DNA of 64,000 nucleotides from Caenimonas koreensis DSM 17982 (GTDB lineage Bacteria; Pseudomonadota; Gammaproteobacteria; Burkholderiales; Burkholderiaceae_C), in the NCBI RefSeq assembly GCF_009646335.1, contig NZ_WJBU01000005.1, positions 124,001 through 188,000 on the forward strand, read 5' to 3'. Made by a program: the position numbers and the translations under genes. Below are positions 52,433 to 60,296 of this stretch, piece after piece; within the stretch, counting starts at the first letter, position 1, and every line of letters starts with the position of its first letter. Under the pieces are notes generated by a model. It saw nothing but the letters and a program-made list of their open reading frames with translations, did no database searches and was not told the DNA's origin.

Positions 52433-54742
52433 ATGGGCAAGACCGAACACATCCCGCCAGTCGCTCAACGGCCGCCGTCGAGCGAACTCGCCCTGCGCCA
52501 GCCCTACCTGCTCCAGACCGCCATTGCCCGGCAGCAGGAAGAAGAGGACGAAGCGAACGCGCTGACGCTGGCGGACCTGCTGCAGATGGTGCTCAAGCAC
52601 AAGTGGACACTGCTGCTCGTCATCCTGATTTCCGTTTCCATCGCCGGCGTCAACACGTTCCTGCTGCGCCCCACTTATCGCGCGACGGCGGTCTTGCAGA
52701 TCGAACGTGCGCCTGCACGCATCGTGGACTTCAACCAGGGCGGCGGTGACGTTGACCAGATGGCGGTCGATGAATCAGTCGGCCTGAAGACGCAGTACGA
52801 GCTTCTGCGAAGCCGGTCGCTCGCCGAGCGGGTGATCGACGACATGCAGCTCGACCGGTCGAAGACAGCGCTCACGCCTGCTGCCAAGGCCAATCCCGCG
52901 CCAGCGTCTTCAGCCAATTCATCGAACAGCTACCTTGACCGGATCATTTCCGGCTACCGCAAACTGTCAACGCCCAGCACCCAGGACGCACAATTCCTGG
53001 GCCGCGAAGCAGTGGTCGGCGCCTTCCTCGGTGCGCTCTCCGTAGACCCCATCCCGAATTCACGGCTGGTGCGCGTGTCGGTCGACAACGCCGACCCGAT
53101 GCTCGCCGCCCGGGTGGCGAATGCCACGGTGCAGACGTTTGTTTCGCTCGGCCAGGAACGCCGGATCGAGTCGTCGTCTTACGCCAAGGTGTTCCTGGAA
53201 GACCAGATCAAGCAGGTCAAGGGCAAGCTCGAAGAGTCAGAGCGCAGGCTGCAGCAGTACGCGCAGCAAAAGCAGATCCTTGCGCTCGACGACAAGACCA
53301 ACGTGGTCAACCAGAGCTACATGGACTTCGCCACCGCGCTGTCCAAGGCCGAGCAGGACCGCATTCGCGCAGAGGCGATGTACAACGAGGTCAAGGCCAA
53401 CCCCGAGCGCGCCTTGCAGGCCCAGGAAAGCAAGACGCTGCAGACCTTCAAGGAAGCCAAGGCCAAACTGGAAGTCGAGTACCAGCAGAACCTGCGCATC
53501 TACAAGCCTGACTATCCCAAGATGGTCCAGATCCGGGCGCAAATTACACAGATCGACGACCAGATCAAGGCCGAGCACGGCAATGTGCAAAGCCTGGTGA
53601 AGGCGCAGTTCGACGCGGCTGCCGCACAAGAGCGCCAGTTGCGCGAGCGCCTGAACCAGACGCGCAAGGAAGTGCTGACAACGCAGGACAACAGCATCGA
53701 CCTGAACCTGCTGCGCCGCGAAGTCGATACCAACCGCCAGATCTACGACAGCCTGCTGCAACGGCTCAAGCAGATCGGCATTTCCAGCAACCTCACGACG
53801 AACAACATCTCGATCGTGGACGCCGCGACGCCGCCGCTCTTTCCCTACAAGCCCAACTTGCAGTCCAACCTGGTGGCCGGCCTGGGCATCGGCGTGTTCC
53901 TGGGACTGTGCCTGATCTTCGTGCTGGAATACATGGACGACTCCATCAAGTTCCCGGAAGAAGTGGAGCGAGTGCTGGGCGTACCCCTCATGGGCGTGAT
54001 CCCCGTTGGCGAGAAAAAACGCAGCACGCAGAATTCAATCGCCCTGGACGTCCACGGCGACCCTCGATCGTCGATCGCAGAGGCGTACCGCTCCGTGCGA
54101 ACGGCGCTGCAGTTCTCGACCTCCCACGGCGCGCCGACTCGCCTGCTCATCACCAGCACCACGCGCGACGAAGGCAAGAGCACCACGGCGCTCGCGCTCG
54201 CGATCAACTTCACGCAGATGGGCCATCACGTGCTGCTGGTCGATGGCGACATGCGCAATCCGTCCGTGCACAAGATGCTCGGCATCTCGAACGACATGGG
54301 CCTGTCCAACCTGCTCTCCGCCGAAACGCGTGGCGAGCAACTCATTCAGACAACGACCATTCCGAAGCTGTCAGTGCTCACGGCTGGCCCGCCACCGCCG
54401 AACCCCGTTGACCTGCTCATGGGCCCGAAGCTGCTGCAGCTGCTCGACAAGGCTGGTGCTGTCGGCATCAGTCATGTCATCGTGGACGGCCCGCCCATCC
54501 TGGGTATTGCCGACTCCATCGTGCTGGGCAACCAGATCCAGGACATCCTGTTCGTGGTCCGTGCGGCGTCTACACGCAAGTCGAACATTCGCGATGCGCT
54601 GCGGCGCCTGCGGCTGTCCGGGCTGGCGCCGCGCGGTACCGTCATGACATTCGCACCCGCCCGTGCGATGAAGGGGTACGGCGCGTATTACGGCTACGGC
54701 GTCGAGCCCGCTGCGCCCGCCCTTCCCCGCCAGTCGGCCTGA
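52433..54742 (+). CDS. Polysaccharide co-polymerase with BY-kinase domain (Wzc/GumC-like)
   Basis: A 769-residue fusion of a chain-length determinant and a tyrosine autokinase. The N-terminal Wzz domain begins after TLADLLQMVLKHKWTLLLVI (first membrane span), with the periplasmic part rich in coiled coil (about 230-470). The second span is near LVAGLGIGVFLGLCLIFVLE. The cytoplasmic kinase domain has Walker A DEGKSTT at 579-585, Walker A' VLLVDGDMRNP and Walker B VIVDGPPILG. A short Tyr-rich tail, YGAYYGYG, provides the autophosphorylation cluster. It would set polymer length together with the Wza-like protein, and its phosphorylation would be reversed by the CpsB-type phosphatase encoded at 59413. 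Confidence 0.93.
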   Translation: MGKTEHIPPVAQRPPSSELALRQPYLLQTAIARQQEEEDEANALTLADLLQMVLKHKWTLLLVILISVSIAGVNTFLLRPTYRATAVLQIERAPARIVDFNQGGGDVDQMAVDESVGLKTQYELLRSRSLAERVIDDMQLDRSKTALTPAAKANPAPASSANSSNSYLDRIISGYRKLSTPSTQDAQFLGREAVVGAFLGALSVDPIPNSRLVRVSVDNADPMLAARVANATVQTFVSLGQERRIESSSYAKVFLEDQIKQVKGKLEESERRLQQYAQQKQILALDDKTNVVNQSYMDFATALSKAEQDRIRAEAMYNEVKANPERALQAQESKTLQTFKEAKAKLEVEYQQNLRIYKPDYPKMVQIRAQITQIDDQIKAEHGNVQSLVKAQFDAAAAQERQLRERLNQTRKEVLTTQDNSIDLNLLRREVDTNRQIYDSLLQRLKQIGISSNLTTNNISIVDAATPPLFPYKPNLQSNLVAGLGIGVFLGLCLIFVLEYMDDSIKFPEEVERVLGVPLMGVIPVGEKKRSTQNSIALDVHGDPRSSIAEAYRSVRTALQFSTSHGAPTRLLITSTTRDEGKSTTALALAINFTQMGHHVLLVDGDMRNPSVHKMLGISNDMGLSNLLSAETRGEQLIQTTTIPKLSVLTAGPPPPNPVDLLMGPKLLQLLDKAGAVGISHVIVDGPPILGIADSIVLGNQIQDILFVVRAASTRKSNIRDALRRLRLSGLAPRGTVMTFAPARAMKGYGAYYGYGVEPAAPALPRQSA

Positions 54743-54746
54743 ACCC

Positions 54747-56300
54747 ATGAACGCCACGCCAGCAGGACGTCGCAGCGCCGTCGAAAGGGCCCTGCTCGAC
54801 TATCAGCGCTCCCCTGGCAAGTTTGCACTTGCCACCCGTGAGCCCGCCGCCCTGTTCTCGAACATGAAAGACGTGCTGCAGATCGCCGCCGGGCGCGCTG
54901 CCGAAGGCGAAGACACGGACGCACCATCTGCAGAGTTGCGCCAGGCCGCGTGCTTTTTCATGCGCGGCGCGATGCTGAATCAAACAGCGGATCACTACAC
55001 GCTTCTTGGCCTGGACAAAACCGCCACCGCAGACGCCATCAAGGACCACTACCGCCTGATGATGCGGCTGATCCATCCCGATTTTGCGCAGCAGGAGGGC
55101 GGCACCGATTGGCCGCCGGACACCGCTTCGCGCGTGAACCGGGCGTATGAAACGCTCTCGTCGCCGCAGTTGCGTCAGCAATACGACGCTGACACGGCGC
55201 CAGTGGCCGCAACAGCTGCGCCCACAGCGCAGACCTTGCGCGCCGAAGCAGAGAAGGCGCCGCCGGCCGATCCTCGTGCCCACCTGAGGGTGGTGGCGGG
55301 CGTGATGGGCGGCGTGGGCGTCGTGCTGCTCGGGACTTTCTTCTTCGGCGGCTCGGACCGCGAAAGCCTTGTGCAAAGACAGCAGGAAGATGCGGCGGAA
55401 GCCGCGGTCGAAGCGAAGACCCGCCCAGTGGAAACCGTGACTGCGCCGGTTGCACGCCGCGCGCAGCCAGCCGCCACGACGGATGTCGTGGTGGCCGCGG
55501 CGACGGTACAACCACCGCCAGCACCACCACCACCGCCGCCGCCAGCGCCGACGCCACCCGCGCCACCACCCCCACCTCCGCCTGCGCCGCCGCCTCCACC
55601 TCCTGCGGCACCCCCGCCACGAGTTGCGAATGCCATCCTCGCACCGCTGCCCCCCATCGTCGGGCAGCTCGACCAGGCCAGGCCCTTCGTCGCGATGATC
55701 CAGCCCGCTGTCAAGCCTCAAGCGGCGGCCAGCTTGTCGCCGACACTGAAGATCTCAACGGCCGTTTCATCCATGCAGGCGTCGCGTCCGACACCGGCTG
55801 TCCCGGTCAGCACGGCGCCGGTCATCGAGATGCCGCGACCGGCGCCAGCGGCTGCTCCGCCAGCAGTTGCGATCGTCGAGCCGCCGGCACCCGCTGCGGC
55901 ACCTGTGGTCGCGCCTGTCGCCCGCCCCAACCCTGGGGTGACGATCGCCCAGGTCCATCCATTGCTGGCCGACCTGGTGCAACAAGTCGAAAGCGGCACC
56001 GGCGACCGGCTGCTCACCATGCTCGACCGGGACGCGCGCCGCTCACCCTCGGCGCAGGCGCTGGTGCGCCAGTACAACAGCATCGTCGATGGCGGCACGG
56101 TCAAGGTATCGCATGTGCAGTTCCGCACCGAGCCGCAGGAGGGGCGCCTGCTCGTCACCGGCTACCTCATCATGGAAGTAGCCTCGCCAAACAGCCTGAC
56201 CTCCGGCAAGGAACTTGTCCTGCAAGCGGAATTTGTCTCCCGCAACGGCGCCGTGGTCATGACCAGCCTTTCCCGCCCGGGCGCCATGCGCGCCCAATAA
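54747..56300 (+). CDS. Membrane-anchored J-domain protein with polyproline region
   Basis: A 517-residue protein of unusual make-up for a polysaccharide locus. A J-domain occupies about 82-150 (HYTLLGLDKTATADAIKDHY) with the HPD tripeptide at 110-112, so it should stimulate a DnaK-type chaperone from the cytoplasm. One membrane span follows (LRVVAGVMGGVGVVLLGTFF, about 181-200). Then comes a low-complexity segment with long proline runs (coded at about 55510-55625) and a Pro/Ala-rich linker. The last ~130 residues, from HPLLADLVQQVESGTGDRLL on, form a small conserved-looking domain that would be periplasmic. It sits 4 bases after the Wzc-like gene and 3 bases before the next, so it is probably part of the export machinery. 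Function unknown. Confidence 0.8.
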   Translation: MNATPAGRRSAVERALLDYQRSPGKFALATREPAALFSNMKDVLQIAAGRAAEGEDTDAPSAELRQAACFFMRGAMLNQTADHYTLLGLDKTATADAIKDHYRLMMRLIHPDFAQQEGGTDWPPDTASRVNRAYETLSSPQLRQQYDADTAPVAATAAPTAQTLRAEAEKAPPADPRAHLRVVAGVMGGVGVVLLGTFFFGGSDRESLVQRQQEDAAEAAVEAKTRPVETVTAPVARRAQPAATTDVVVAAATVQPPPAPPPPPPPAPTPPAPPPPPPPAPPPPPPAAPPPRVANAILAPLPPIVGQLDQARPFVAMIQPAVKPQAAASLSPTLKISTAVSSMQASRPTPAVPVSTAPVIEMPRPAPAAAPPAVAIVEPPAPAAAPVVAPVARPNPGVTIAQVHPLLADLVQQVESGTGDRLLTMLDRDARRSPSAQALVRQYNSIVDGGTVKVSHVQFRTEPQEGRLLVTGYLIMEVASPNSLTSGKELVLQAEFVSRNGAVVMTSLSRPGAMRAQ

Positions 56301-56303
56301 AGC

Positions 56304-57473
56304 ATGCCGCGCAGCCCTGCCCATCGGGATGCTGCGCAACGGCCGTTCGTGGCGCTCCTGGTGCTCATCGCCGCGCTGCTGCTGGCATGGCCCGTGATCT
56401 CCGTGAATATCGCTCGCGGTTGCGTGGTGGCCGACACGCCGTATCTCTCACTCTGCCCCATGGGCGATGCGGGGGTGGCGGCCATTCGCGAGCGCATCGC
56501 TGCAAACCCCGGCGAAACGCCAGCCTACCTCTCGCTGGCCGACCTGGCTCCTGCGAGCGCCGCACTCACGGCCGCCCAGCGCCTGGCGCCAACGCACCCG
56601 AAGATCCTGCTCATGAGTGCCACCTCTGCACTGCAGGGCGGAAACCTGAAGGCTGCCATTGCACCCCTGATCGATCTGGCCGAATACCACGGCGACAACG
56701 GCACAGCCAACCTGATCCTGGCGCGGCTCGTCGTGGCCGGTCAAACAGAGCTGCTCGAGCCCTACCTGAAGCCTGATTCGGCGTGGCCTGCGCGCGTGCT
56801 GAACGCGATGCCGCGCGTCGGCGGCTCGACGGCATCTGCCCTGCCGCTCATTTCGAAGGCGCTCGCCGCAAAGGCGCTCGACCCCGCGGCCGTCTCGGCG
56901 TACGTCGTCCAATTGAAGGCTGCCCGCTCATGGGGCGATGCCTATGCGCTGTGGCTCACGCTGCACGCGCAACCCCTGCCCATGCTCTACAACGGCAGCT
57001 TTGACGAGCCGTTCCTGTCGGAAGGCTTCGACTGGGAGGTGAATGATCAGATGCCGCTCAGCCGCGCTGGTGCCGTGGTCGATCGCGTGGGCTATGAAGC
57101 GCGCGGTGCAGTGCTCAATGTCAAGCTCACCGGCCGCTCCATCGCGACCCCGCTCGTGAGCCAATACGTCTTCATCGGCCAGGGACGCTACCGCCTCAAG
57201 GGTGAATACCGGACGCGGCGGTTGCGCCTGGACAACGGACTGGCCTGGACGATACGGTGCACGAGCGAGGCAGGCGCTGCGGCTGGGCCATCCGATGGGT
57301 TGCCGGAGGCAGACGCTGCCTGGCAGCCATTTACCTTCGAATTCACACTGCCAGCGACTTGCGGGCCAGTGGCCATCGTCCAGCTGGAGCCGTCGTCCAG
57401 GGCCGCCGCCATGGCGGGCGGCAGCGGGGAAGCATGGTTCGACGCGCTCACGCTGGAGCGCCTTGCGAATTGA
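56304..57473 (+). CDS. Uncharacterised exported protein, TPR-like plus beta-sandwich
   Basis: A 389-residue protein that I cannot name. One N-terminal membrane anchor (FVALLVLIAALLLAWPVISV) is followed by helical repeats that look TPR-like (AAIRERIAANPGETPAYLSL, AALTAAQRLAPTHPKILLMS). A C-terminal part of about 150 residues resembles a carbohydrate-binding-type beta-sandwich (MLYNGSFDEPFLSEGFDWEV, YRLKGEYRTRRLRL, then GPVAIVQLEP). The domain order suggests a periplasmic scaffold that touches the glycan or the export complex. It lies 3 bases after the J-domain gene. Its final codons contain the -35 element of the promoter for the next gene. Confidence 0.7.
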   Translation: MPRSPAHRDAAQRPFVALLVLIAALLLAWPVISVNIARGCVVADTPYLSLCPMGDAGVAAIRERIAANPGETPAYLSLADLAPASAALTAAQRLAPTHPKILLMSATSALQGGNLKAAIAPLIDLAEYHGDNGTANLILARLVVAGQTELLEPYLKPDSAWPARVLNAMPRVGGSTASALPLISKALAAKALDPAAVSAYVVQLKAARSWGDAYALWLTLHAQPLPMLYNGSFDEPFLSEGFDWEVNDQMPLSRAGAVVDRVGYEARGAVLNVKLTGRSIATPLVSQYVFIGQGRYRLKGEYRTRRLRLDNGLAWTIRCTSEAGAAAGPSDGLPEADAAWQPFTFEFTLPATCGPVAIVQLEPSSRAAAMAGGSGEAWFDALTLERLAN

Positions 57474-57498
57474 CCTGCCAGGGGCCTTCCCTTATAGT
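57470..57498 (+). promoter_or_regulatory. Strong sigma70-type promoter inside the polysaccharide operon
   Basis: TTGACC (57470-57475), an exact 17-base spacer and TATAGT (57493-57498) match the -35 and -10 consensus at 5/6 each. The predicted start near 57505 gives a short leader with AGGA before the ATG at 57528. It would drive the small glycine-rich protein gene independently of the long operon. Confidence 0.8.
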
Positions 57499-57527
57499 GA
57501 ACTTCAATTCCGTTTGCAGGATCCCTC

Positions 57528-58001
57528 ATGAAAACCCACCAGTTACTGGCTTTGGCCACCGTCGTCCTGAGCGCCGGCGCGATCGCCCAAACCCAAATCG
57601 GCACGGTTGTCAGCGTGGCCGGTCTCGTGACCATGAGTGACGCCAACAGCGTGACCACCGTCGTGCTCAGCACACCTGTCAGGAACGGCTCCAGCTTCGT
57701 GACCAGCTCCACTGGCAATGTCGTTCTTCGCGTCAACGGCAACTGCATCGTCACACTCACACCGAATCAGACGGCGACCGTCTCCTCCGACCAGACTTGC
57801 AACAGCATCCTCGCGGGCATCACGCCCCTGCCTGCTGGCGGTGCTGTAGCAGGCGGTACGGCCGGTGGTGGCGCAGGCGGTGTCGCTGGTGCGGGCGGTG
57901 CAGGCGGCGGCGCATTCCTTCCGGTGGTTGGCGCTGCGGCGATCGCAGGTGTCATCGCCAATAACGGCAACTCACCGAACAGGCCTGTCAGCCCTCAATG
58001 A
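57528..58001 (+). CDS. Small secreted glycine-rich protein with FecR-like segment
   Basis: A 157-residue exported protein. Residues 1-20 are a Sec signal peptide (ending in AIA before QTQIG). The middle (IGTVVSVAGLVTMSDANSVT, VVLSTPVRNGSSFVTSSTGN, VVLRVNGNCIVTLTPNQTAT) has the FecR/FecR-like beta-rich pattern with an -NGNC- turn; two cysteines (about 25 residues apart) may pair. A glycine-rich stretch (AVAGGTAGGGAGGVAGAGGA) precedes a short hydrophobic segment (FLPVVGAAAIAGVIA) and a polar tail. It has its own promoter (57470) and is followed by a perfect terminator (58026), so it is likely made in excess of its neighbours; a structural role in the matrix or envelope is inferred only. It overlaps the next gene by 4 bases. 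Confidence 0.8.
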   Translation: MKTHQLLALATVVLSAGAIAQTQIGTVVSVAGLVTMSDANSVTTVVLSTPVRNGSSFVTSSTGNVVLRVNGNCIVTLTPNQTATVSSDQTCNSILAGITPLPAGGAVAGGTAGGGAGGVAGAGGAGGGAFLPVVGAAAIAGVIANNGNSPNRPVSPQ

Positions 58002-59416
58002 GAGCGCAGACCGGCGAATCCAGTACAACGGGGCTCTTGAGCCCCGTTGCTCTTTTTGCCGGCGCACTATTGCTGACTTGCGCGCCCGTCATGCGCGGCG
58101 GCAACCGGTATGCCGCACTGATCGTCCTCGAACTGCTGGCACTCGTTGTCCTCGTGCTATTCGCCTTCAAGTCCGCGACGACGCCCGCAGTGACGGCCGC
58201 CATTGCCCGCAGGCGGCCGTTTCTGCTGCTGCTGGCCAGCCCCCTGCTGCTTGCCCTTGTCTTTCTCACACCGCTGCCGCCAGAGCTCTGGAGCCGGCTT
58301 CCGGGCCACGCCGAGATCGTGCGTGCCATGCAGGATGCGGGCGTCGACAACGCCACGTGGCGCGGCGCATCTGTCAGCCCGTCCGCCACGGCGGCATCAC
58401 TACTGGCGGGCCTGCCATTGCTGGCCTGCCTGCTCCTGGGCTTCCTGGCGTCCATCGATCAATTGCGCGTGCTCATGCGGGTCGTGGTGTGCGTCGCTTT
58501 CGCACAGGTGGTCCTGGCGCTGCTGCAGGTGGCCGGTGGCGAGACCTCGCCGTTCTACTTCGGGGTTCTCACCTTCGGCGCACCCGTGGGCACATTCGCG
58601 AACCGCAATCACTTTGCGAACTACCTCGCCATGGCGCTGGTCGCGCTGGTGTGGCTGGCCTACGAAAGCTGGCGCGACTCCAGGCAAAAAGAGGATTCAA
58701 CGTTCACAGGCCGCCAGCGAACCGTGGTGTGGGTGTGCTGCGGCCTCTTCCTGATCGTGGGCATCCTGGTCTCGCGCTCGCGCGGCGGCGCGCTCTTCGG
58801 GCTGCCGTTCGCTGTGCTCGCGCTGATGGCCATCAGCCTGCGCATCAAGGGCTGGTCGCGGGGCTGGCGCATTGCGGTGCCACTTTCGCTTGCCGTCTTT
58901 GTGCTGTCGATCGCGCTGGTGGGTTACGAGCTCGTGCTGTCGCGCCTGACCACCGAACAGCTCGCGTCGTCAGCTGACTTTCGCGGCCGCCTCGCCGAGA
59001 CGACTTTCGAGGGCGCCATGGCGTTCTTCCCGCTGGGCTCCGGCTGGGGCACGTTCGACCTGGCCTACCCCCGCTTCCAGCCCGCCTCATTGCCGGGCTT
59101 CGCCAACCAGGCACACATGGACTACGTGCAGATGCTCTTCGAAGGCGGCATCTTCTTCGTTGTGTTCGCCATTGCATTTATCGCATTGGCCGCCAAGCGC
59201 GCCTACCTGCTGGCGCGGCGGGCCTGGCTGGACCGCACGCTCAATCGCGAATGCATGGCCGCTGCGCTCGCGGGCCTGGGCCTCATGGCCTTGCTGCTGC
59301 ACTCCACCGTGGAGTTCAACATGCGCATTCCCGCCAACGCCATGCTCGGGGCCTTGCTGTGCGGCGTCTTCCTGCGACCGCTGCACACTTCCACCGGCTC
59401 CACCACCTCCGCATGA
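57998..59416 (+). CDS. O-antigen ligase/polymerase-like membrane protein (second)
   Basis: A 472-residue membrane protein of the Wzy_C/O-antigen ligase family with about 12 spans. Diagnostic stretches: APVMRGGNRYAALIVLELLA after the first span, GTFANRNHFANYLAMALVAL, LVSRSRGGALFGLPFAVLAL and the periplasmic GSGWGTFDLAYPRFQPASLP followed by NQAHMDYVQMLFEGGIFF. It may polymerise repeat units of an exopolysaccharide or ligate it to a carrier. The frame starts at ATG 57998 (ATGA overlap), but bases 58026-58057 inside it form a perfect terminator hairpin. TTG 58037 is a possible start that lies within that hairpin. Transcription into this gene must therefore read through or be reduced. Confidence 0.82.
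   Translation: MRAQTGESSTTGLLSPVALFAGALLLTCAPVMRGGNRYAALIVLELLALVVLVLFAFKSATTPAVTAAIARRRPFLLLLASPLLLALVFLTPLPPELWSRLPGHAEIVRAMQDAGVDNATWRGASVSPSATAASLLAGLPLLACLLLGFLASIDQLRVLMRVVVCVAFAQVVLALLQVAGGETSPFYFGVLTFGAPVGTFANRNHFANYLAMALVALVWLAYESWRDSRQKEDSTFTGRQRTVVWVCCGLFLIVGILVSRSRGGALFGLPFAVLALMAISLRIKGWSRGWRIAVPLSLAVFVLSIALVGYELVLSRLTTEQLASSADFRGRLAETTFEGAMAFFPLGSGWGTFDLAYPRFQPASLPGFANQAHMDYVQMLFEGGIFFVVFAIAFIALAAKRAYLLARRAWLDRTLNRECMAAALAGLGLMALLLHSTVEFNMRIPANAMLGALLCGVFLRPLHTSTGSTTSA
58026..58057 (+). terminator. Perfect intrinsic terminator inside the 5' coding part of the next gene
   Basis: CAACGGGGCT and AGCCCCGTTG form a perfect 10-bp GC-rich stem with a 4-base CTTG loop, followed by CTCTTTTT. 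It has all features of a Rho-independent terminator for the small gene ending at 58001, yet lies 28 bases into the following frame. Confidence 0.88.
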
Positions 59417-60210
59417 TCGACCTGCACAGCCACATTCTTCCGGGCATCGATGACGGCGCAAAGACGCTGGAAGACTCGCTGGCCATGGCGCGCATCGCCG
59501 TGCAGGACGGCATCCGGGTGATGGCGTGCACGCCGCACATCTATCCCGGCATGTACATGAACAACAAGGCCGGCATCCAGGCTGCGCGCGACGCGCTGCA
59601 GCAGGAGTTCAACCAGCACGGCATCGCGTTGCAGCTCGTGATCGGGGCCGATGTGCACCTGGTTCCCGGCCTCGTCGAGGGCATGCGAAAGGGCCTCATT
59701 CCAACGCTCAACGGCAACACGCGTTACCTGCTGCTGGAGCCATCGCATCACCACGCGCCACCGCGTTTTGAAGAGCTGGTTTTCAACATCGTGGTGGCGG
59801 GTTACACGCCCGTCATCACACATCCCGAGCGGCTCGTATGGATCGAGGACAACTTCGCTGTCTTCGGCCGGCTCGTGCACCAGGGCGCGTGGATGCAAGT
59901 CACGGCTGGCGCGCTGACCGGCAAGTTCGGCCCGCGTGCGAAGTACTGGGGCGAGCGACTGCTTGGCGAGGGCCTGACACACATCCTCGCAACCGACGCG
60001 CATACAACGGGGCGGCGCAGGCCGGTGCTGTCCGAAGGCCTTGAAGTCGCACGCAAACTGCTCGGCGATGAAGAGGCGCAGCAACTCGTCGTCGGGCGGC
60101 CCGATGCAATCTTGCGCAACGTGCTGCCTTCACAAACGGCGCCGCTGCCGGCGAGCGCGTCGCGTGCAAGCGGCATCGGCTGGCTCGGCAAGCTGTTCGG
60201 GCGGCGATAG
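59413..60210 (+). CDS. CpsB/YwqE-type PHP-family tyrosine phosphatase
   Basis: A 265-residue manganese-dependent phosphotyrosine phosphatase of the CpsB/CapC family that dephosphorylates BY-kinases. It begins MIDLHSHILPGIDDGAKTLE, with the metal-binding H5-x-H7 pair, followed by ACTPHIYPGMY and VIGADVHLVPGLVEGM. VAGYTPVITHPERLVWIED and ILATDAHTTGRRRPVLSEGL supply further metal-ligand residues. The substrate is most likely the Tyr-rich tail of the Wzc-like protein encoded at 52433. It starts within the preceding gene stop (4-base overlap) and appears to close the polysaccharide operon; 86 bases follow before an unrelated gene. Confidence 0.92.
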   Translation: MIDLHSHILPGIDDGAKTLEDSLAMARIAVQDGIRVMACTPHIYPGMYMNNKAGIQAARDALQQEFNQHGIALQLVIGADVHLVPGLVEGMRKGLIPTLNGNTRYLLLEPSHHHAPPRFEELVFNIVVAGYTPVITHPERLVWIEDNFAVFGRLVHQGAWMQVTAGALTGKFGPRAKYWGERLLGEGLTHILATDAHTTGRRRPVLSEGLEVARKLLGDEEAQQLVVGRPDAILRNVLPSQTAPLPASASRASGIGWLGKLFGRR

Positions 60211-60296
60211 GCGCCACGGCGCGCTCGCTGTCTTGTGTTTGACAGCCAAGTGCACCCTGGCGGCAAACAATGCATCCAACAACGAAGGAGACCGTG

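Larger units (their letters stand above)
20524..60210 (+). other. Large surface/exopolysaccharide biosynthesis and export locus
   Basis: About 34 co-directional genes, mostly with gaps below 30 bases or 4-base overlaps, for nucleotide sugars, glycosyl transfer, decoration, export and polymer-length control. No initiating phosphoglycosyltransferase and no Wzx flippase are seen inside the window. Confidence 0.88.

Noticed and set aside
60239..60267. TTGACA before the aldolase gene as a promoter
   Set aside because: The -35 match is perfect, but no -10-like sequence occurs 16-18 bases downstream.
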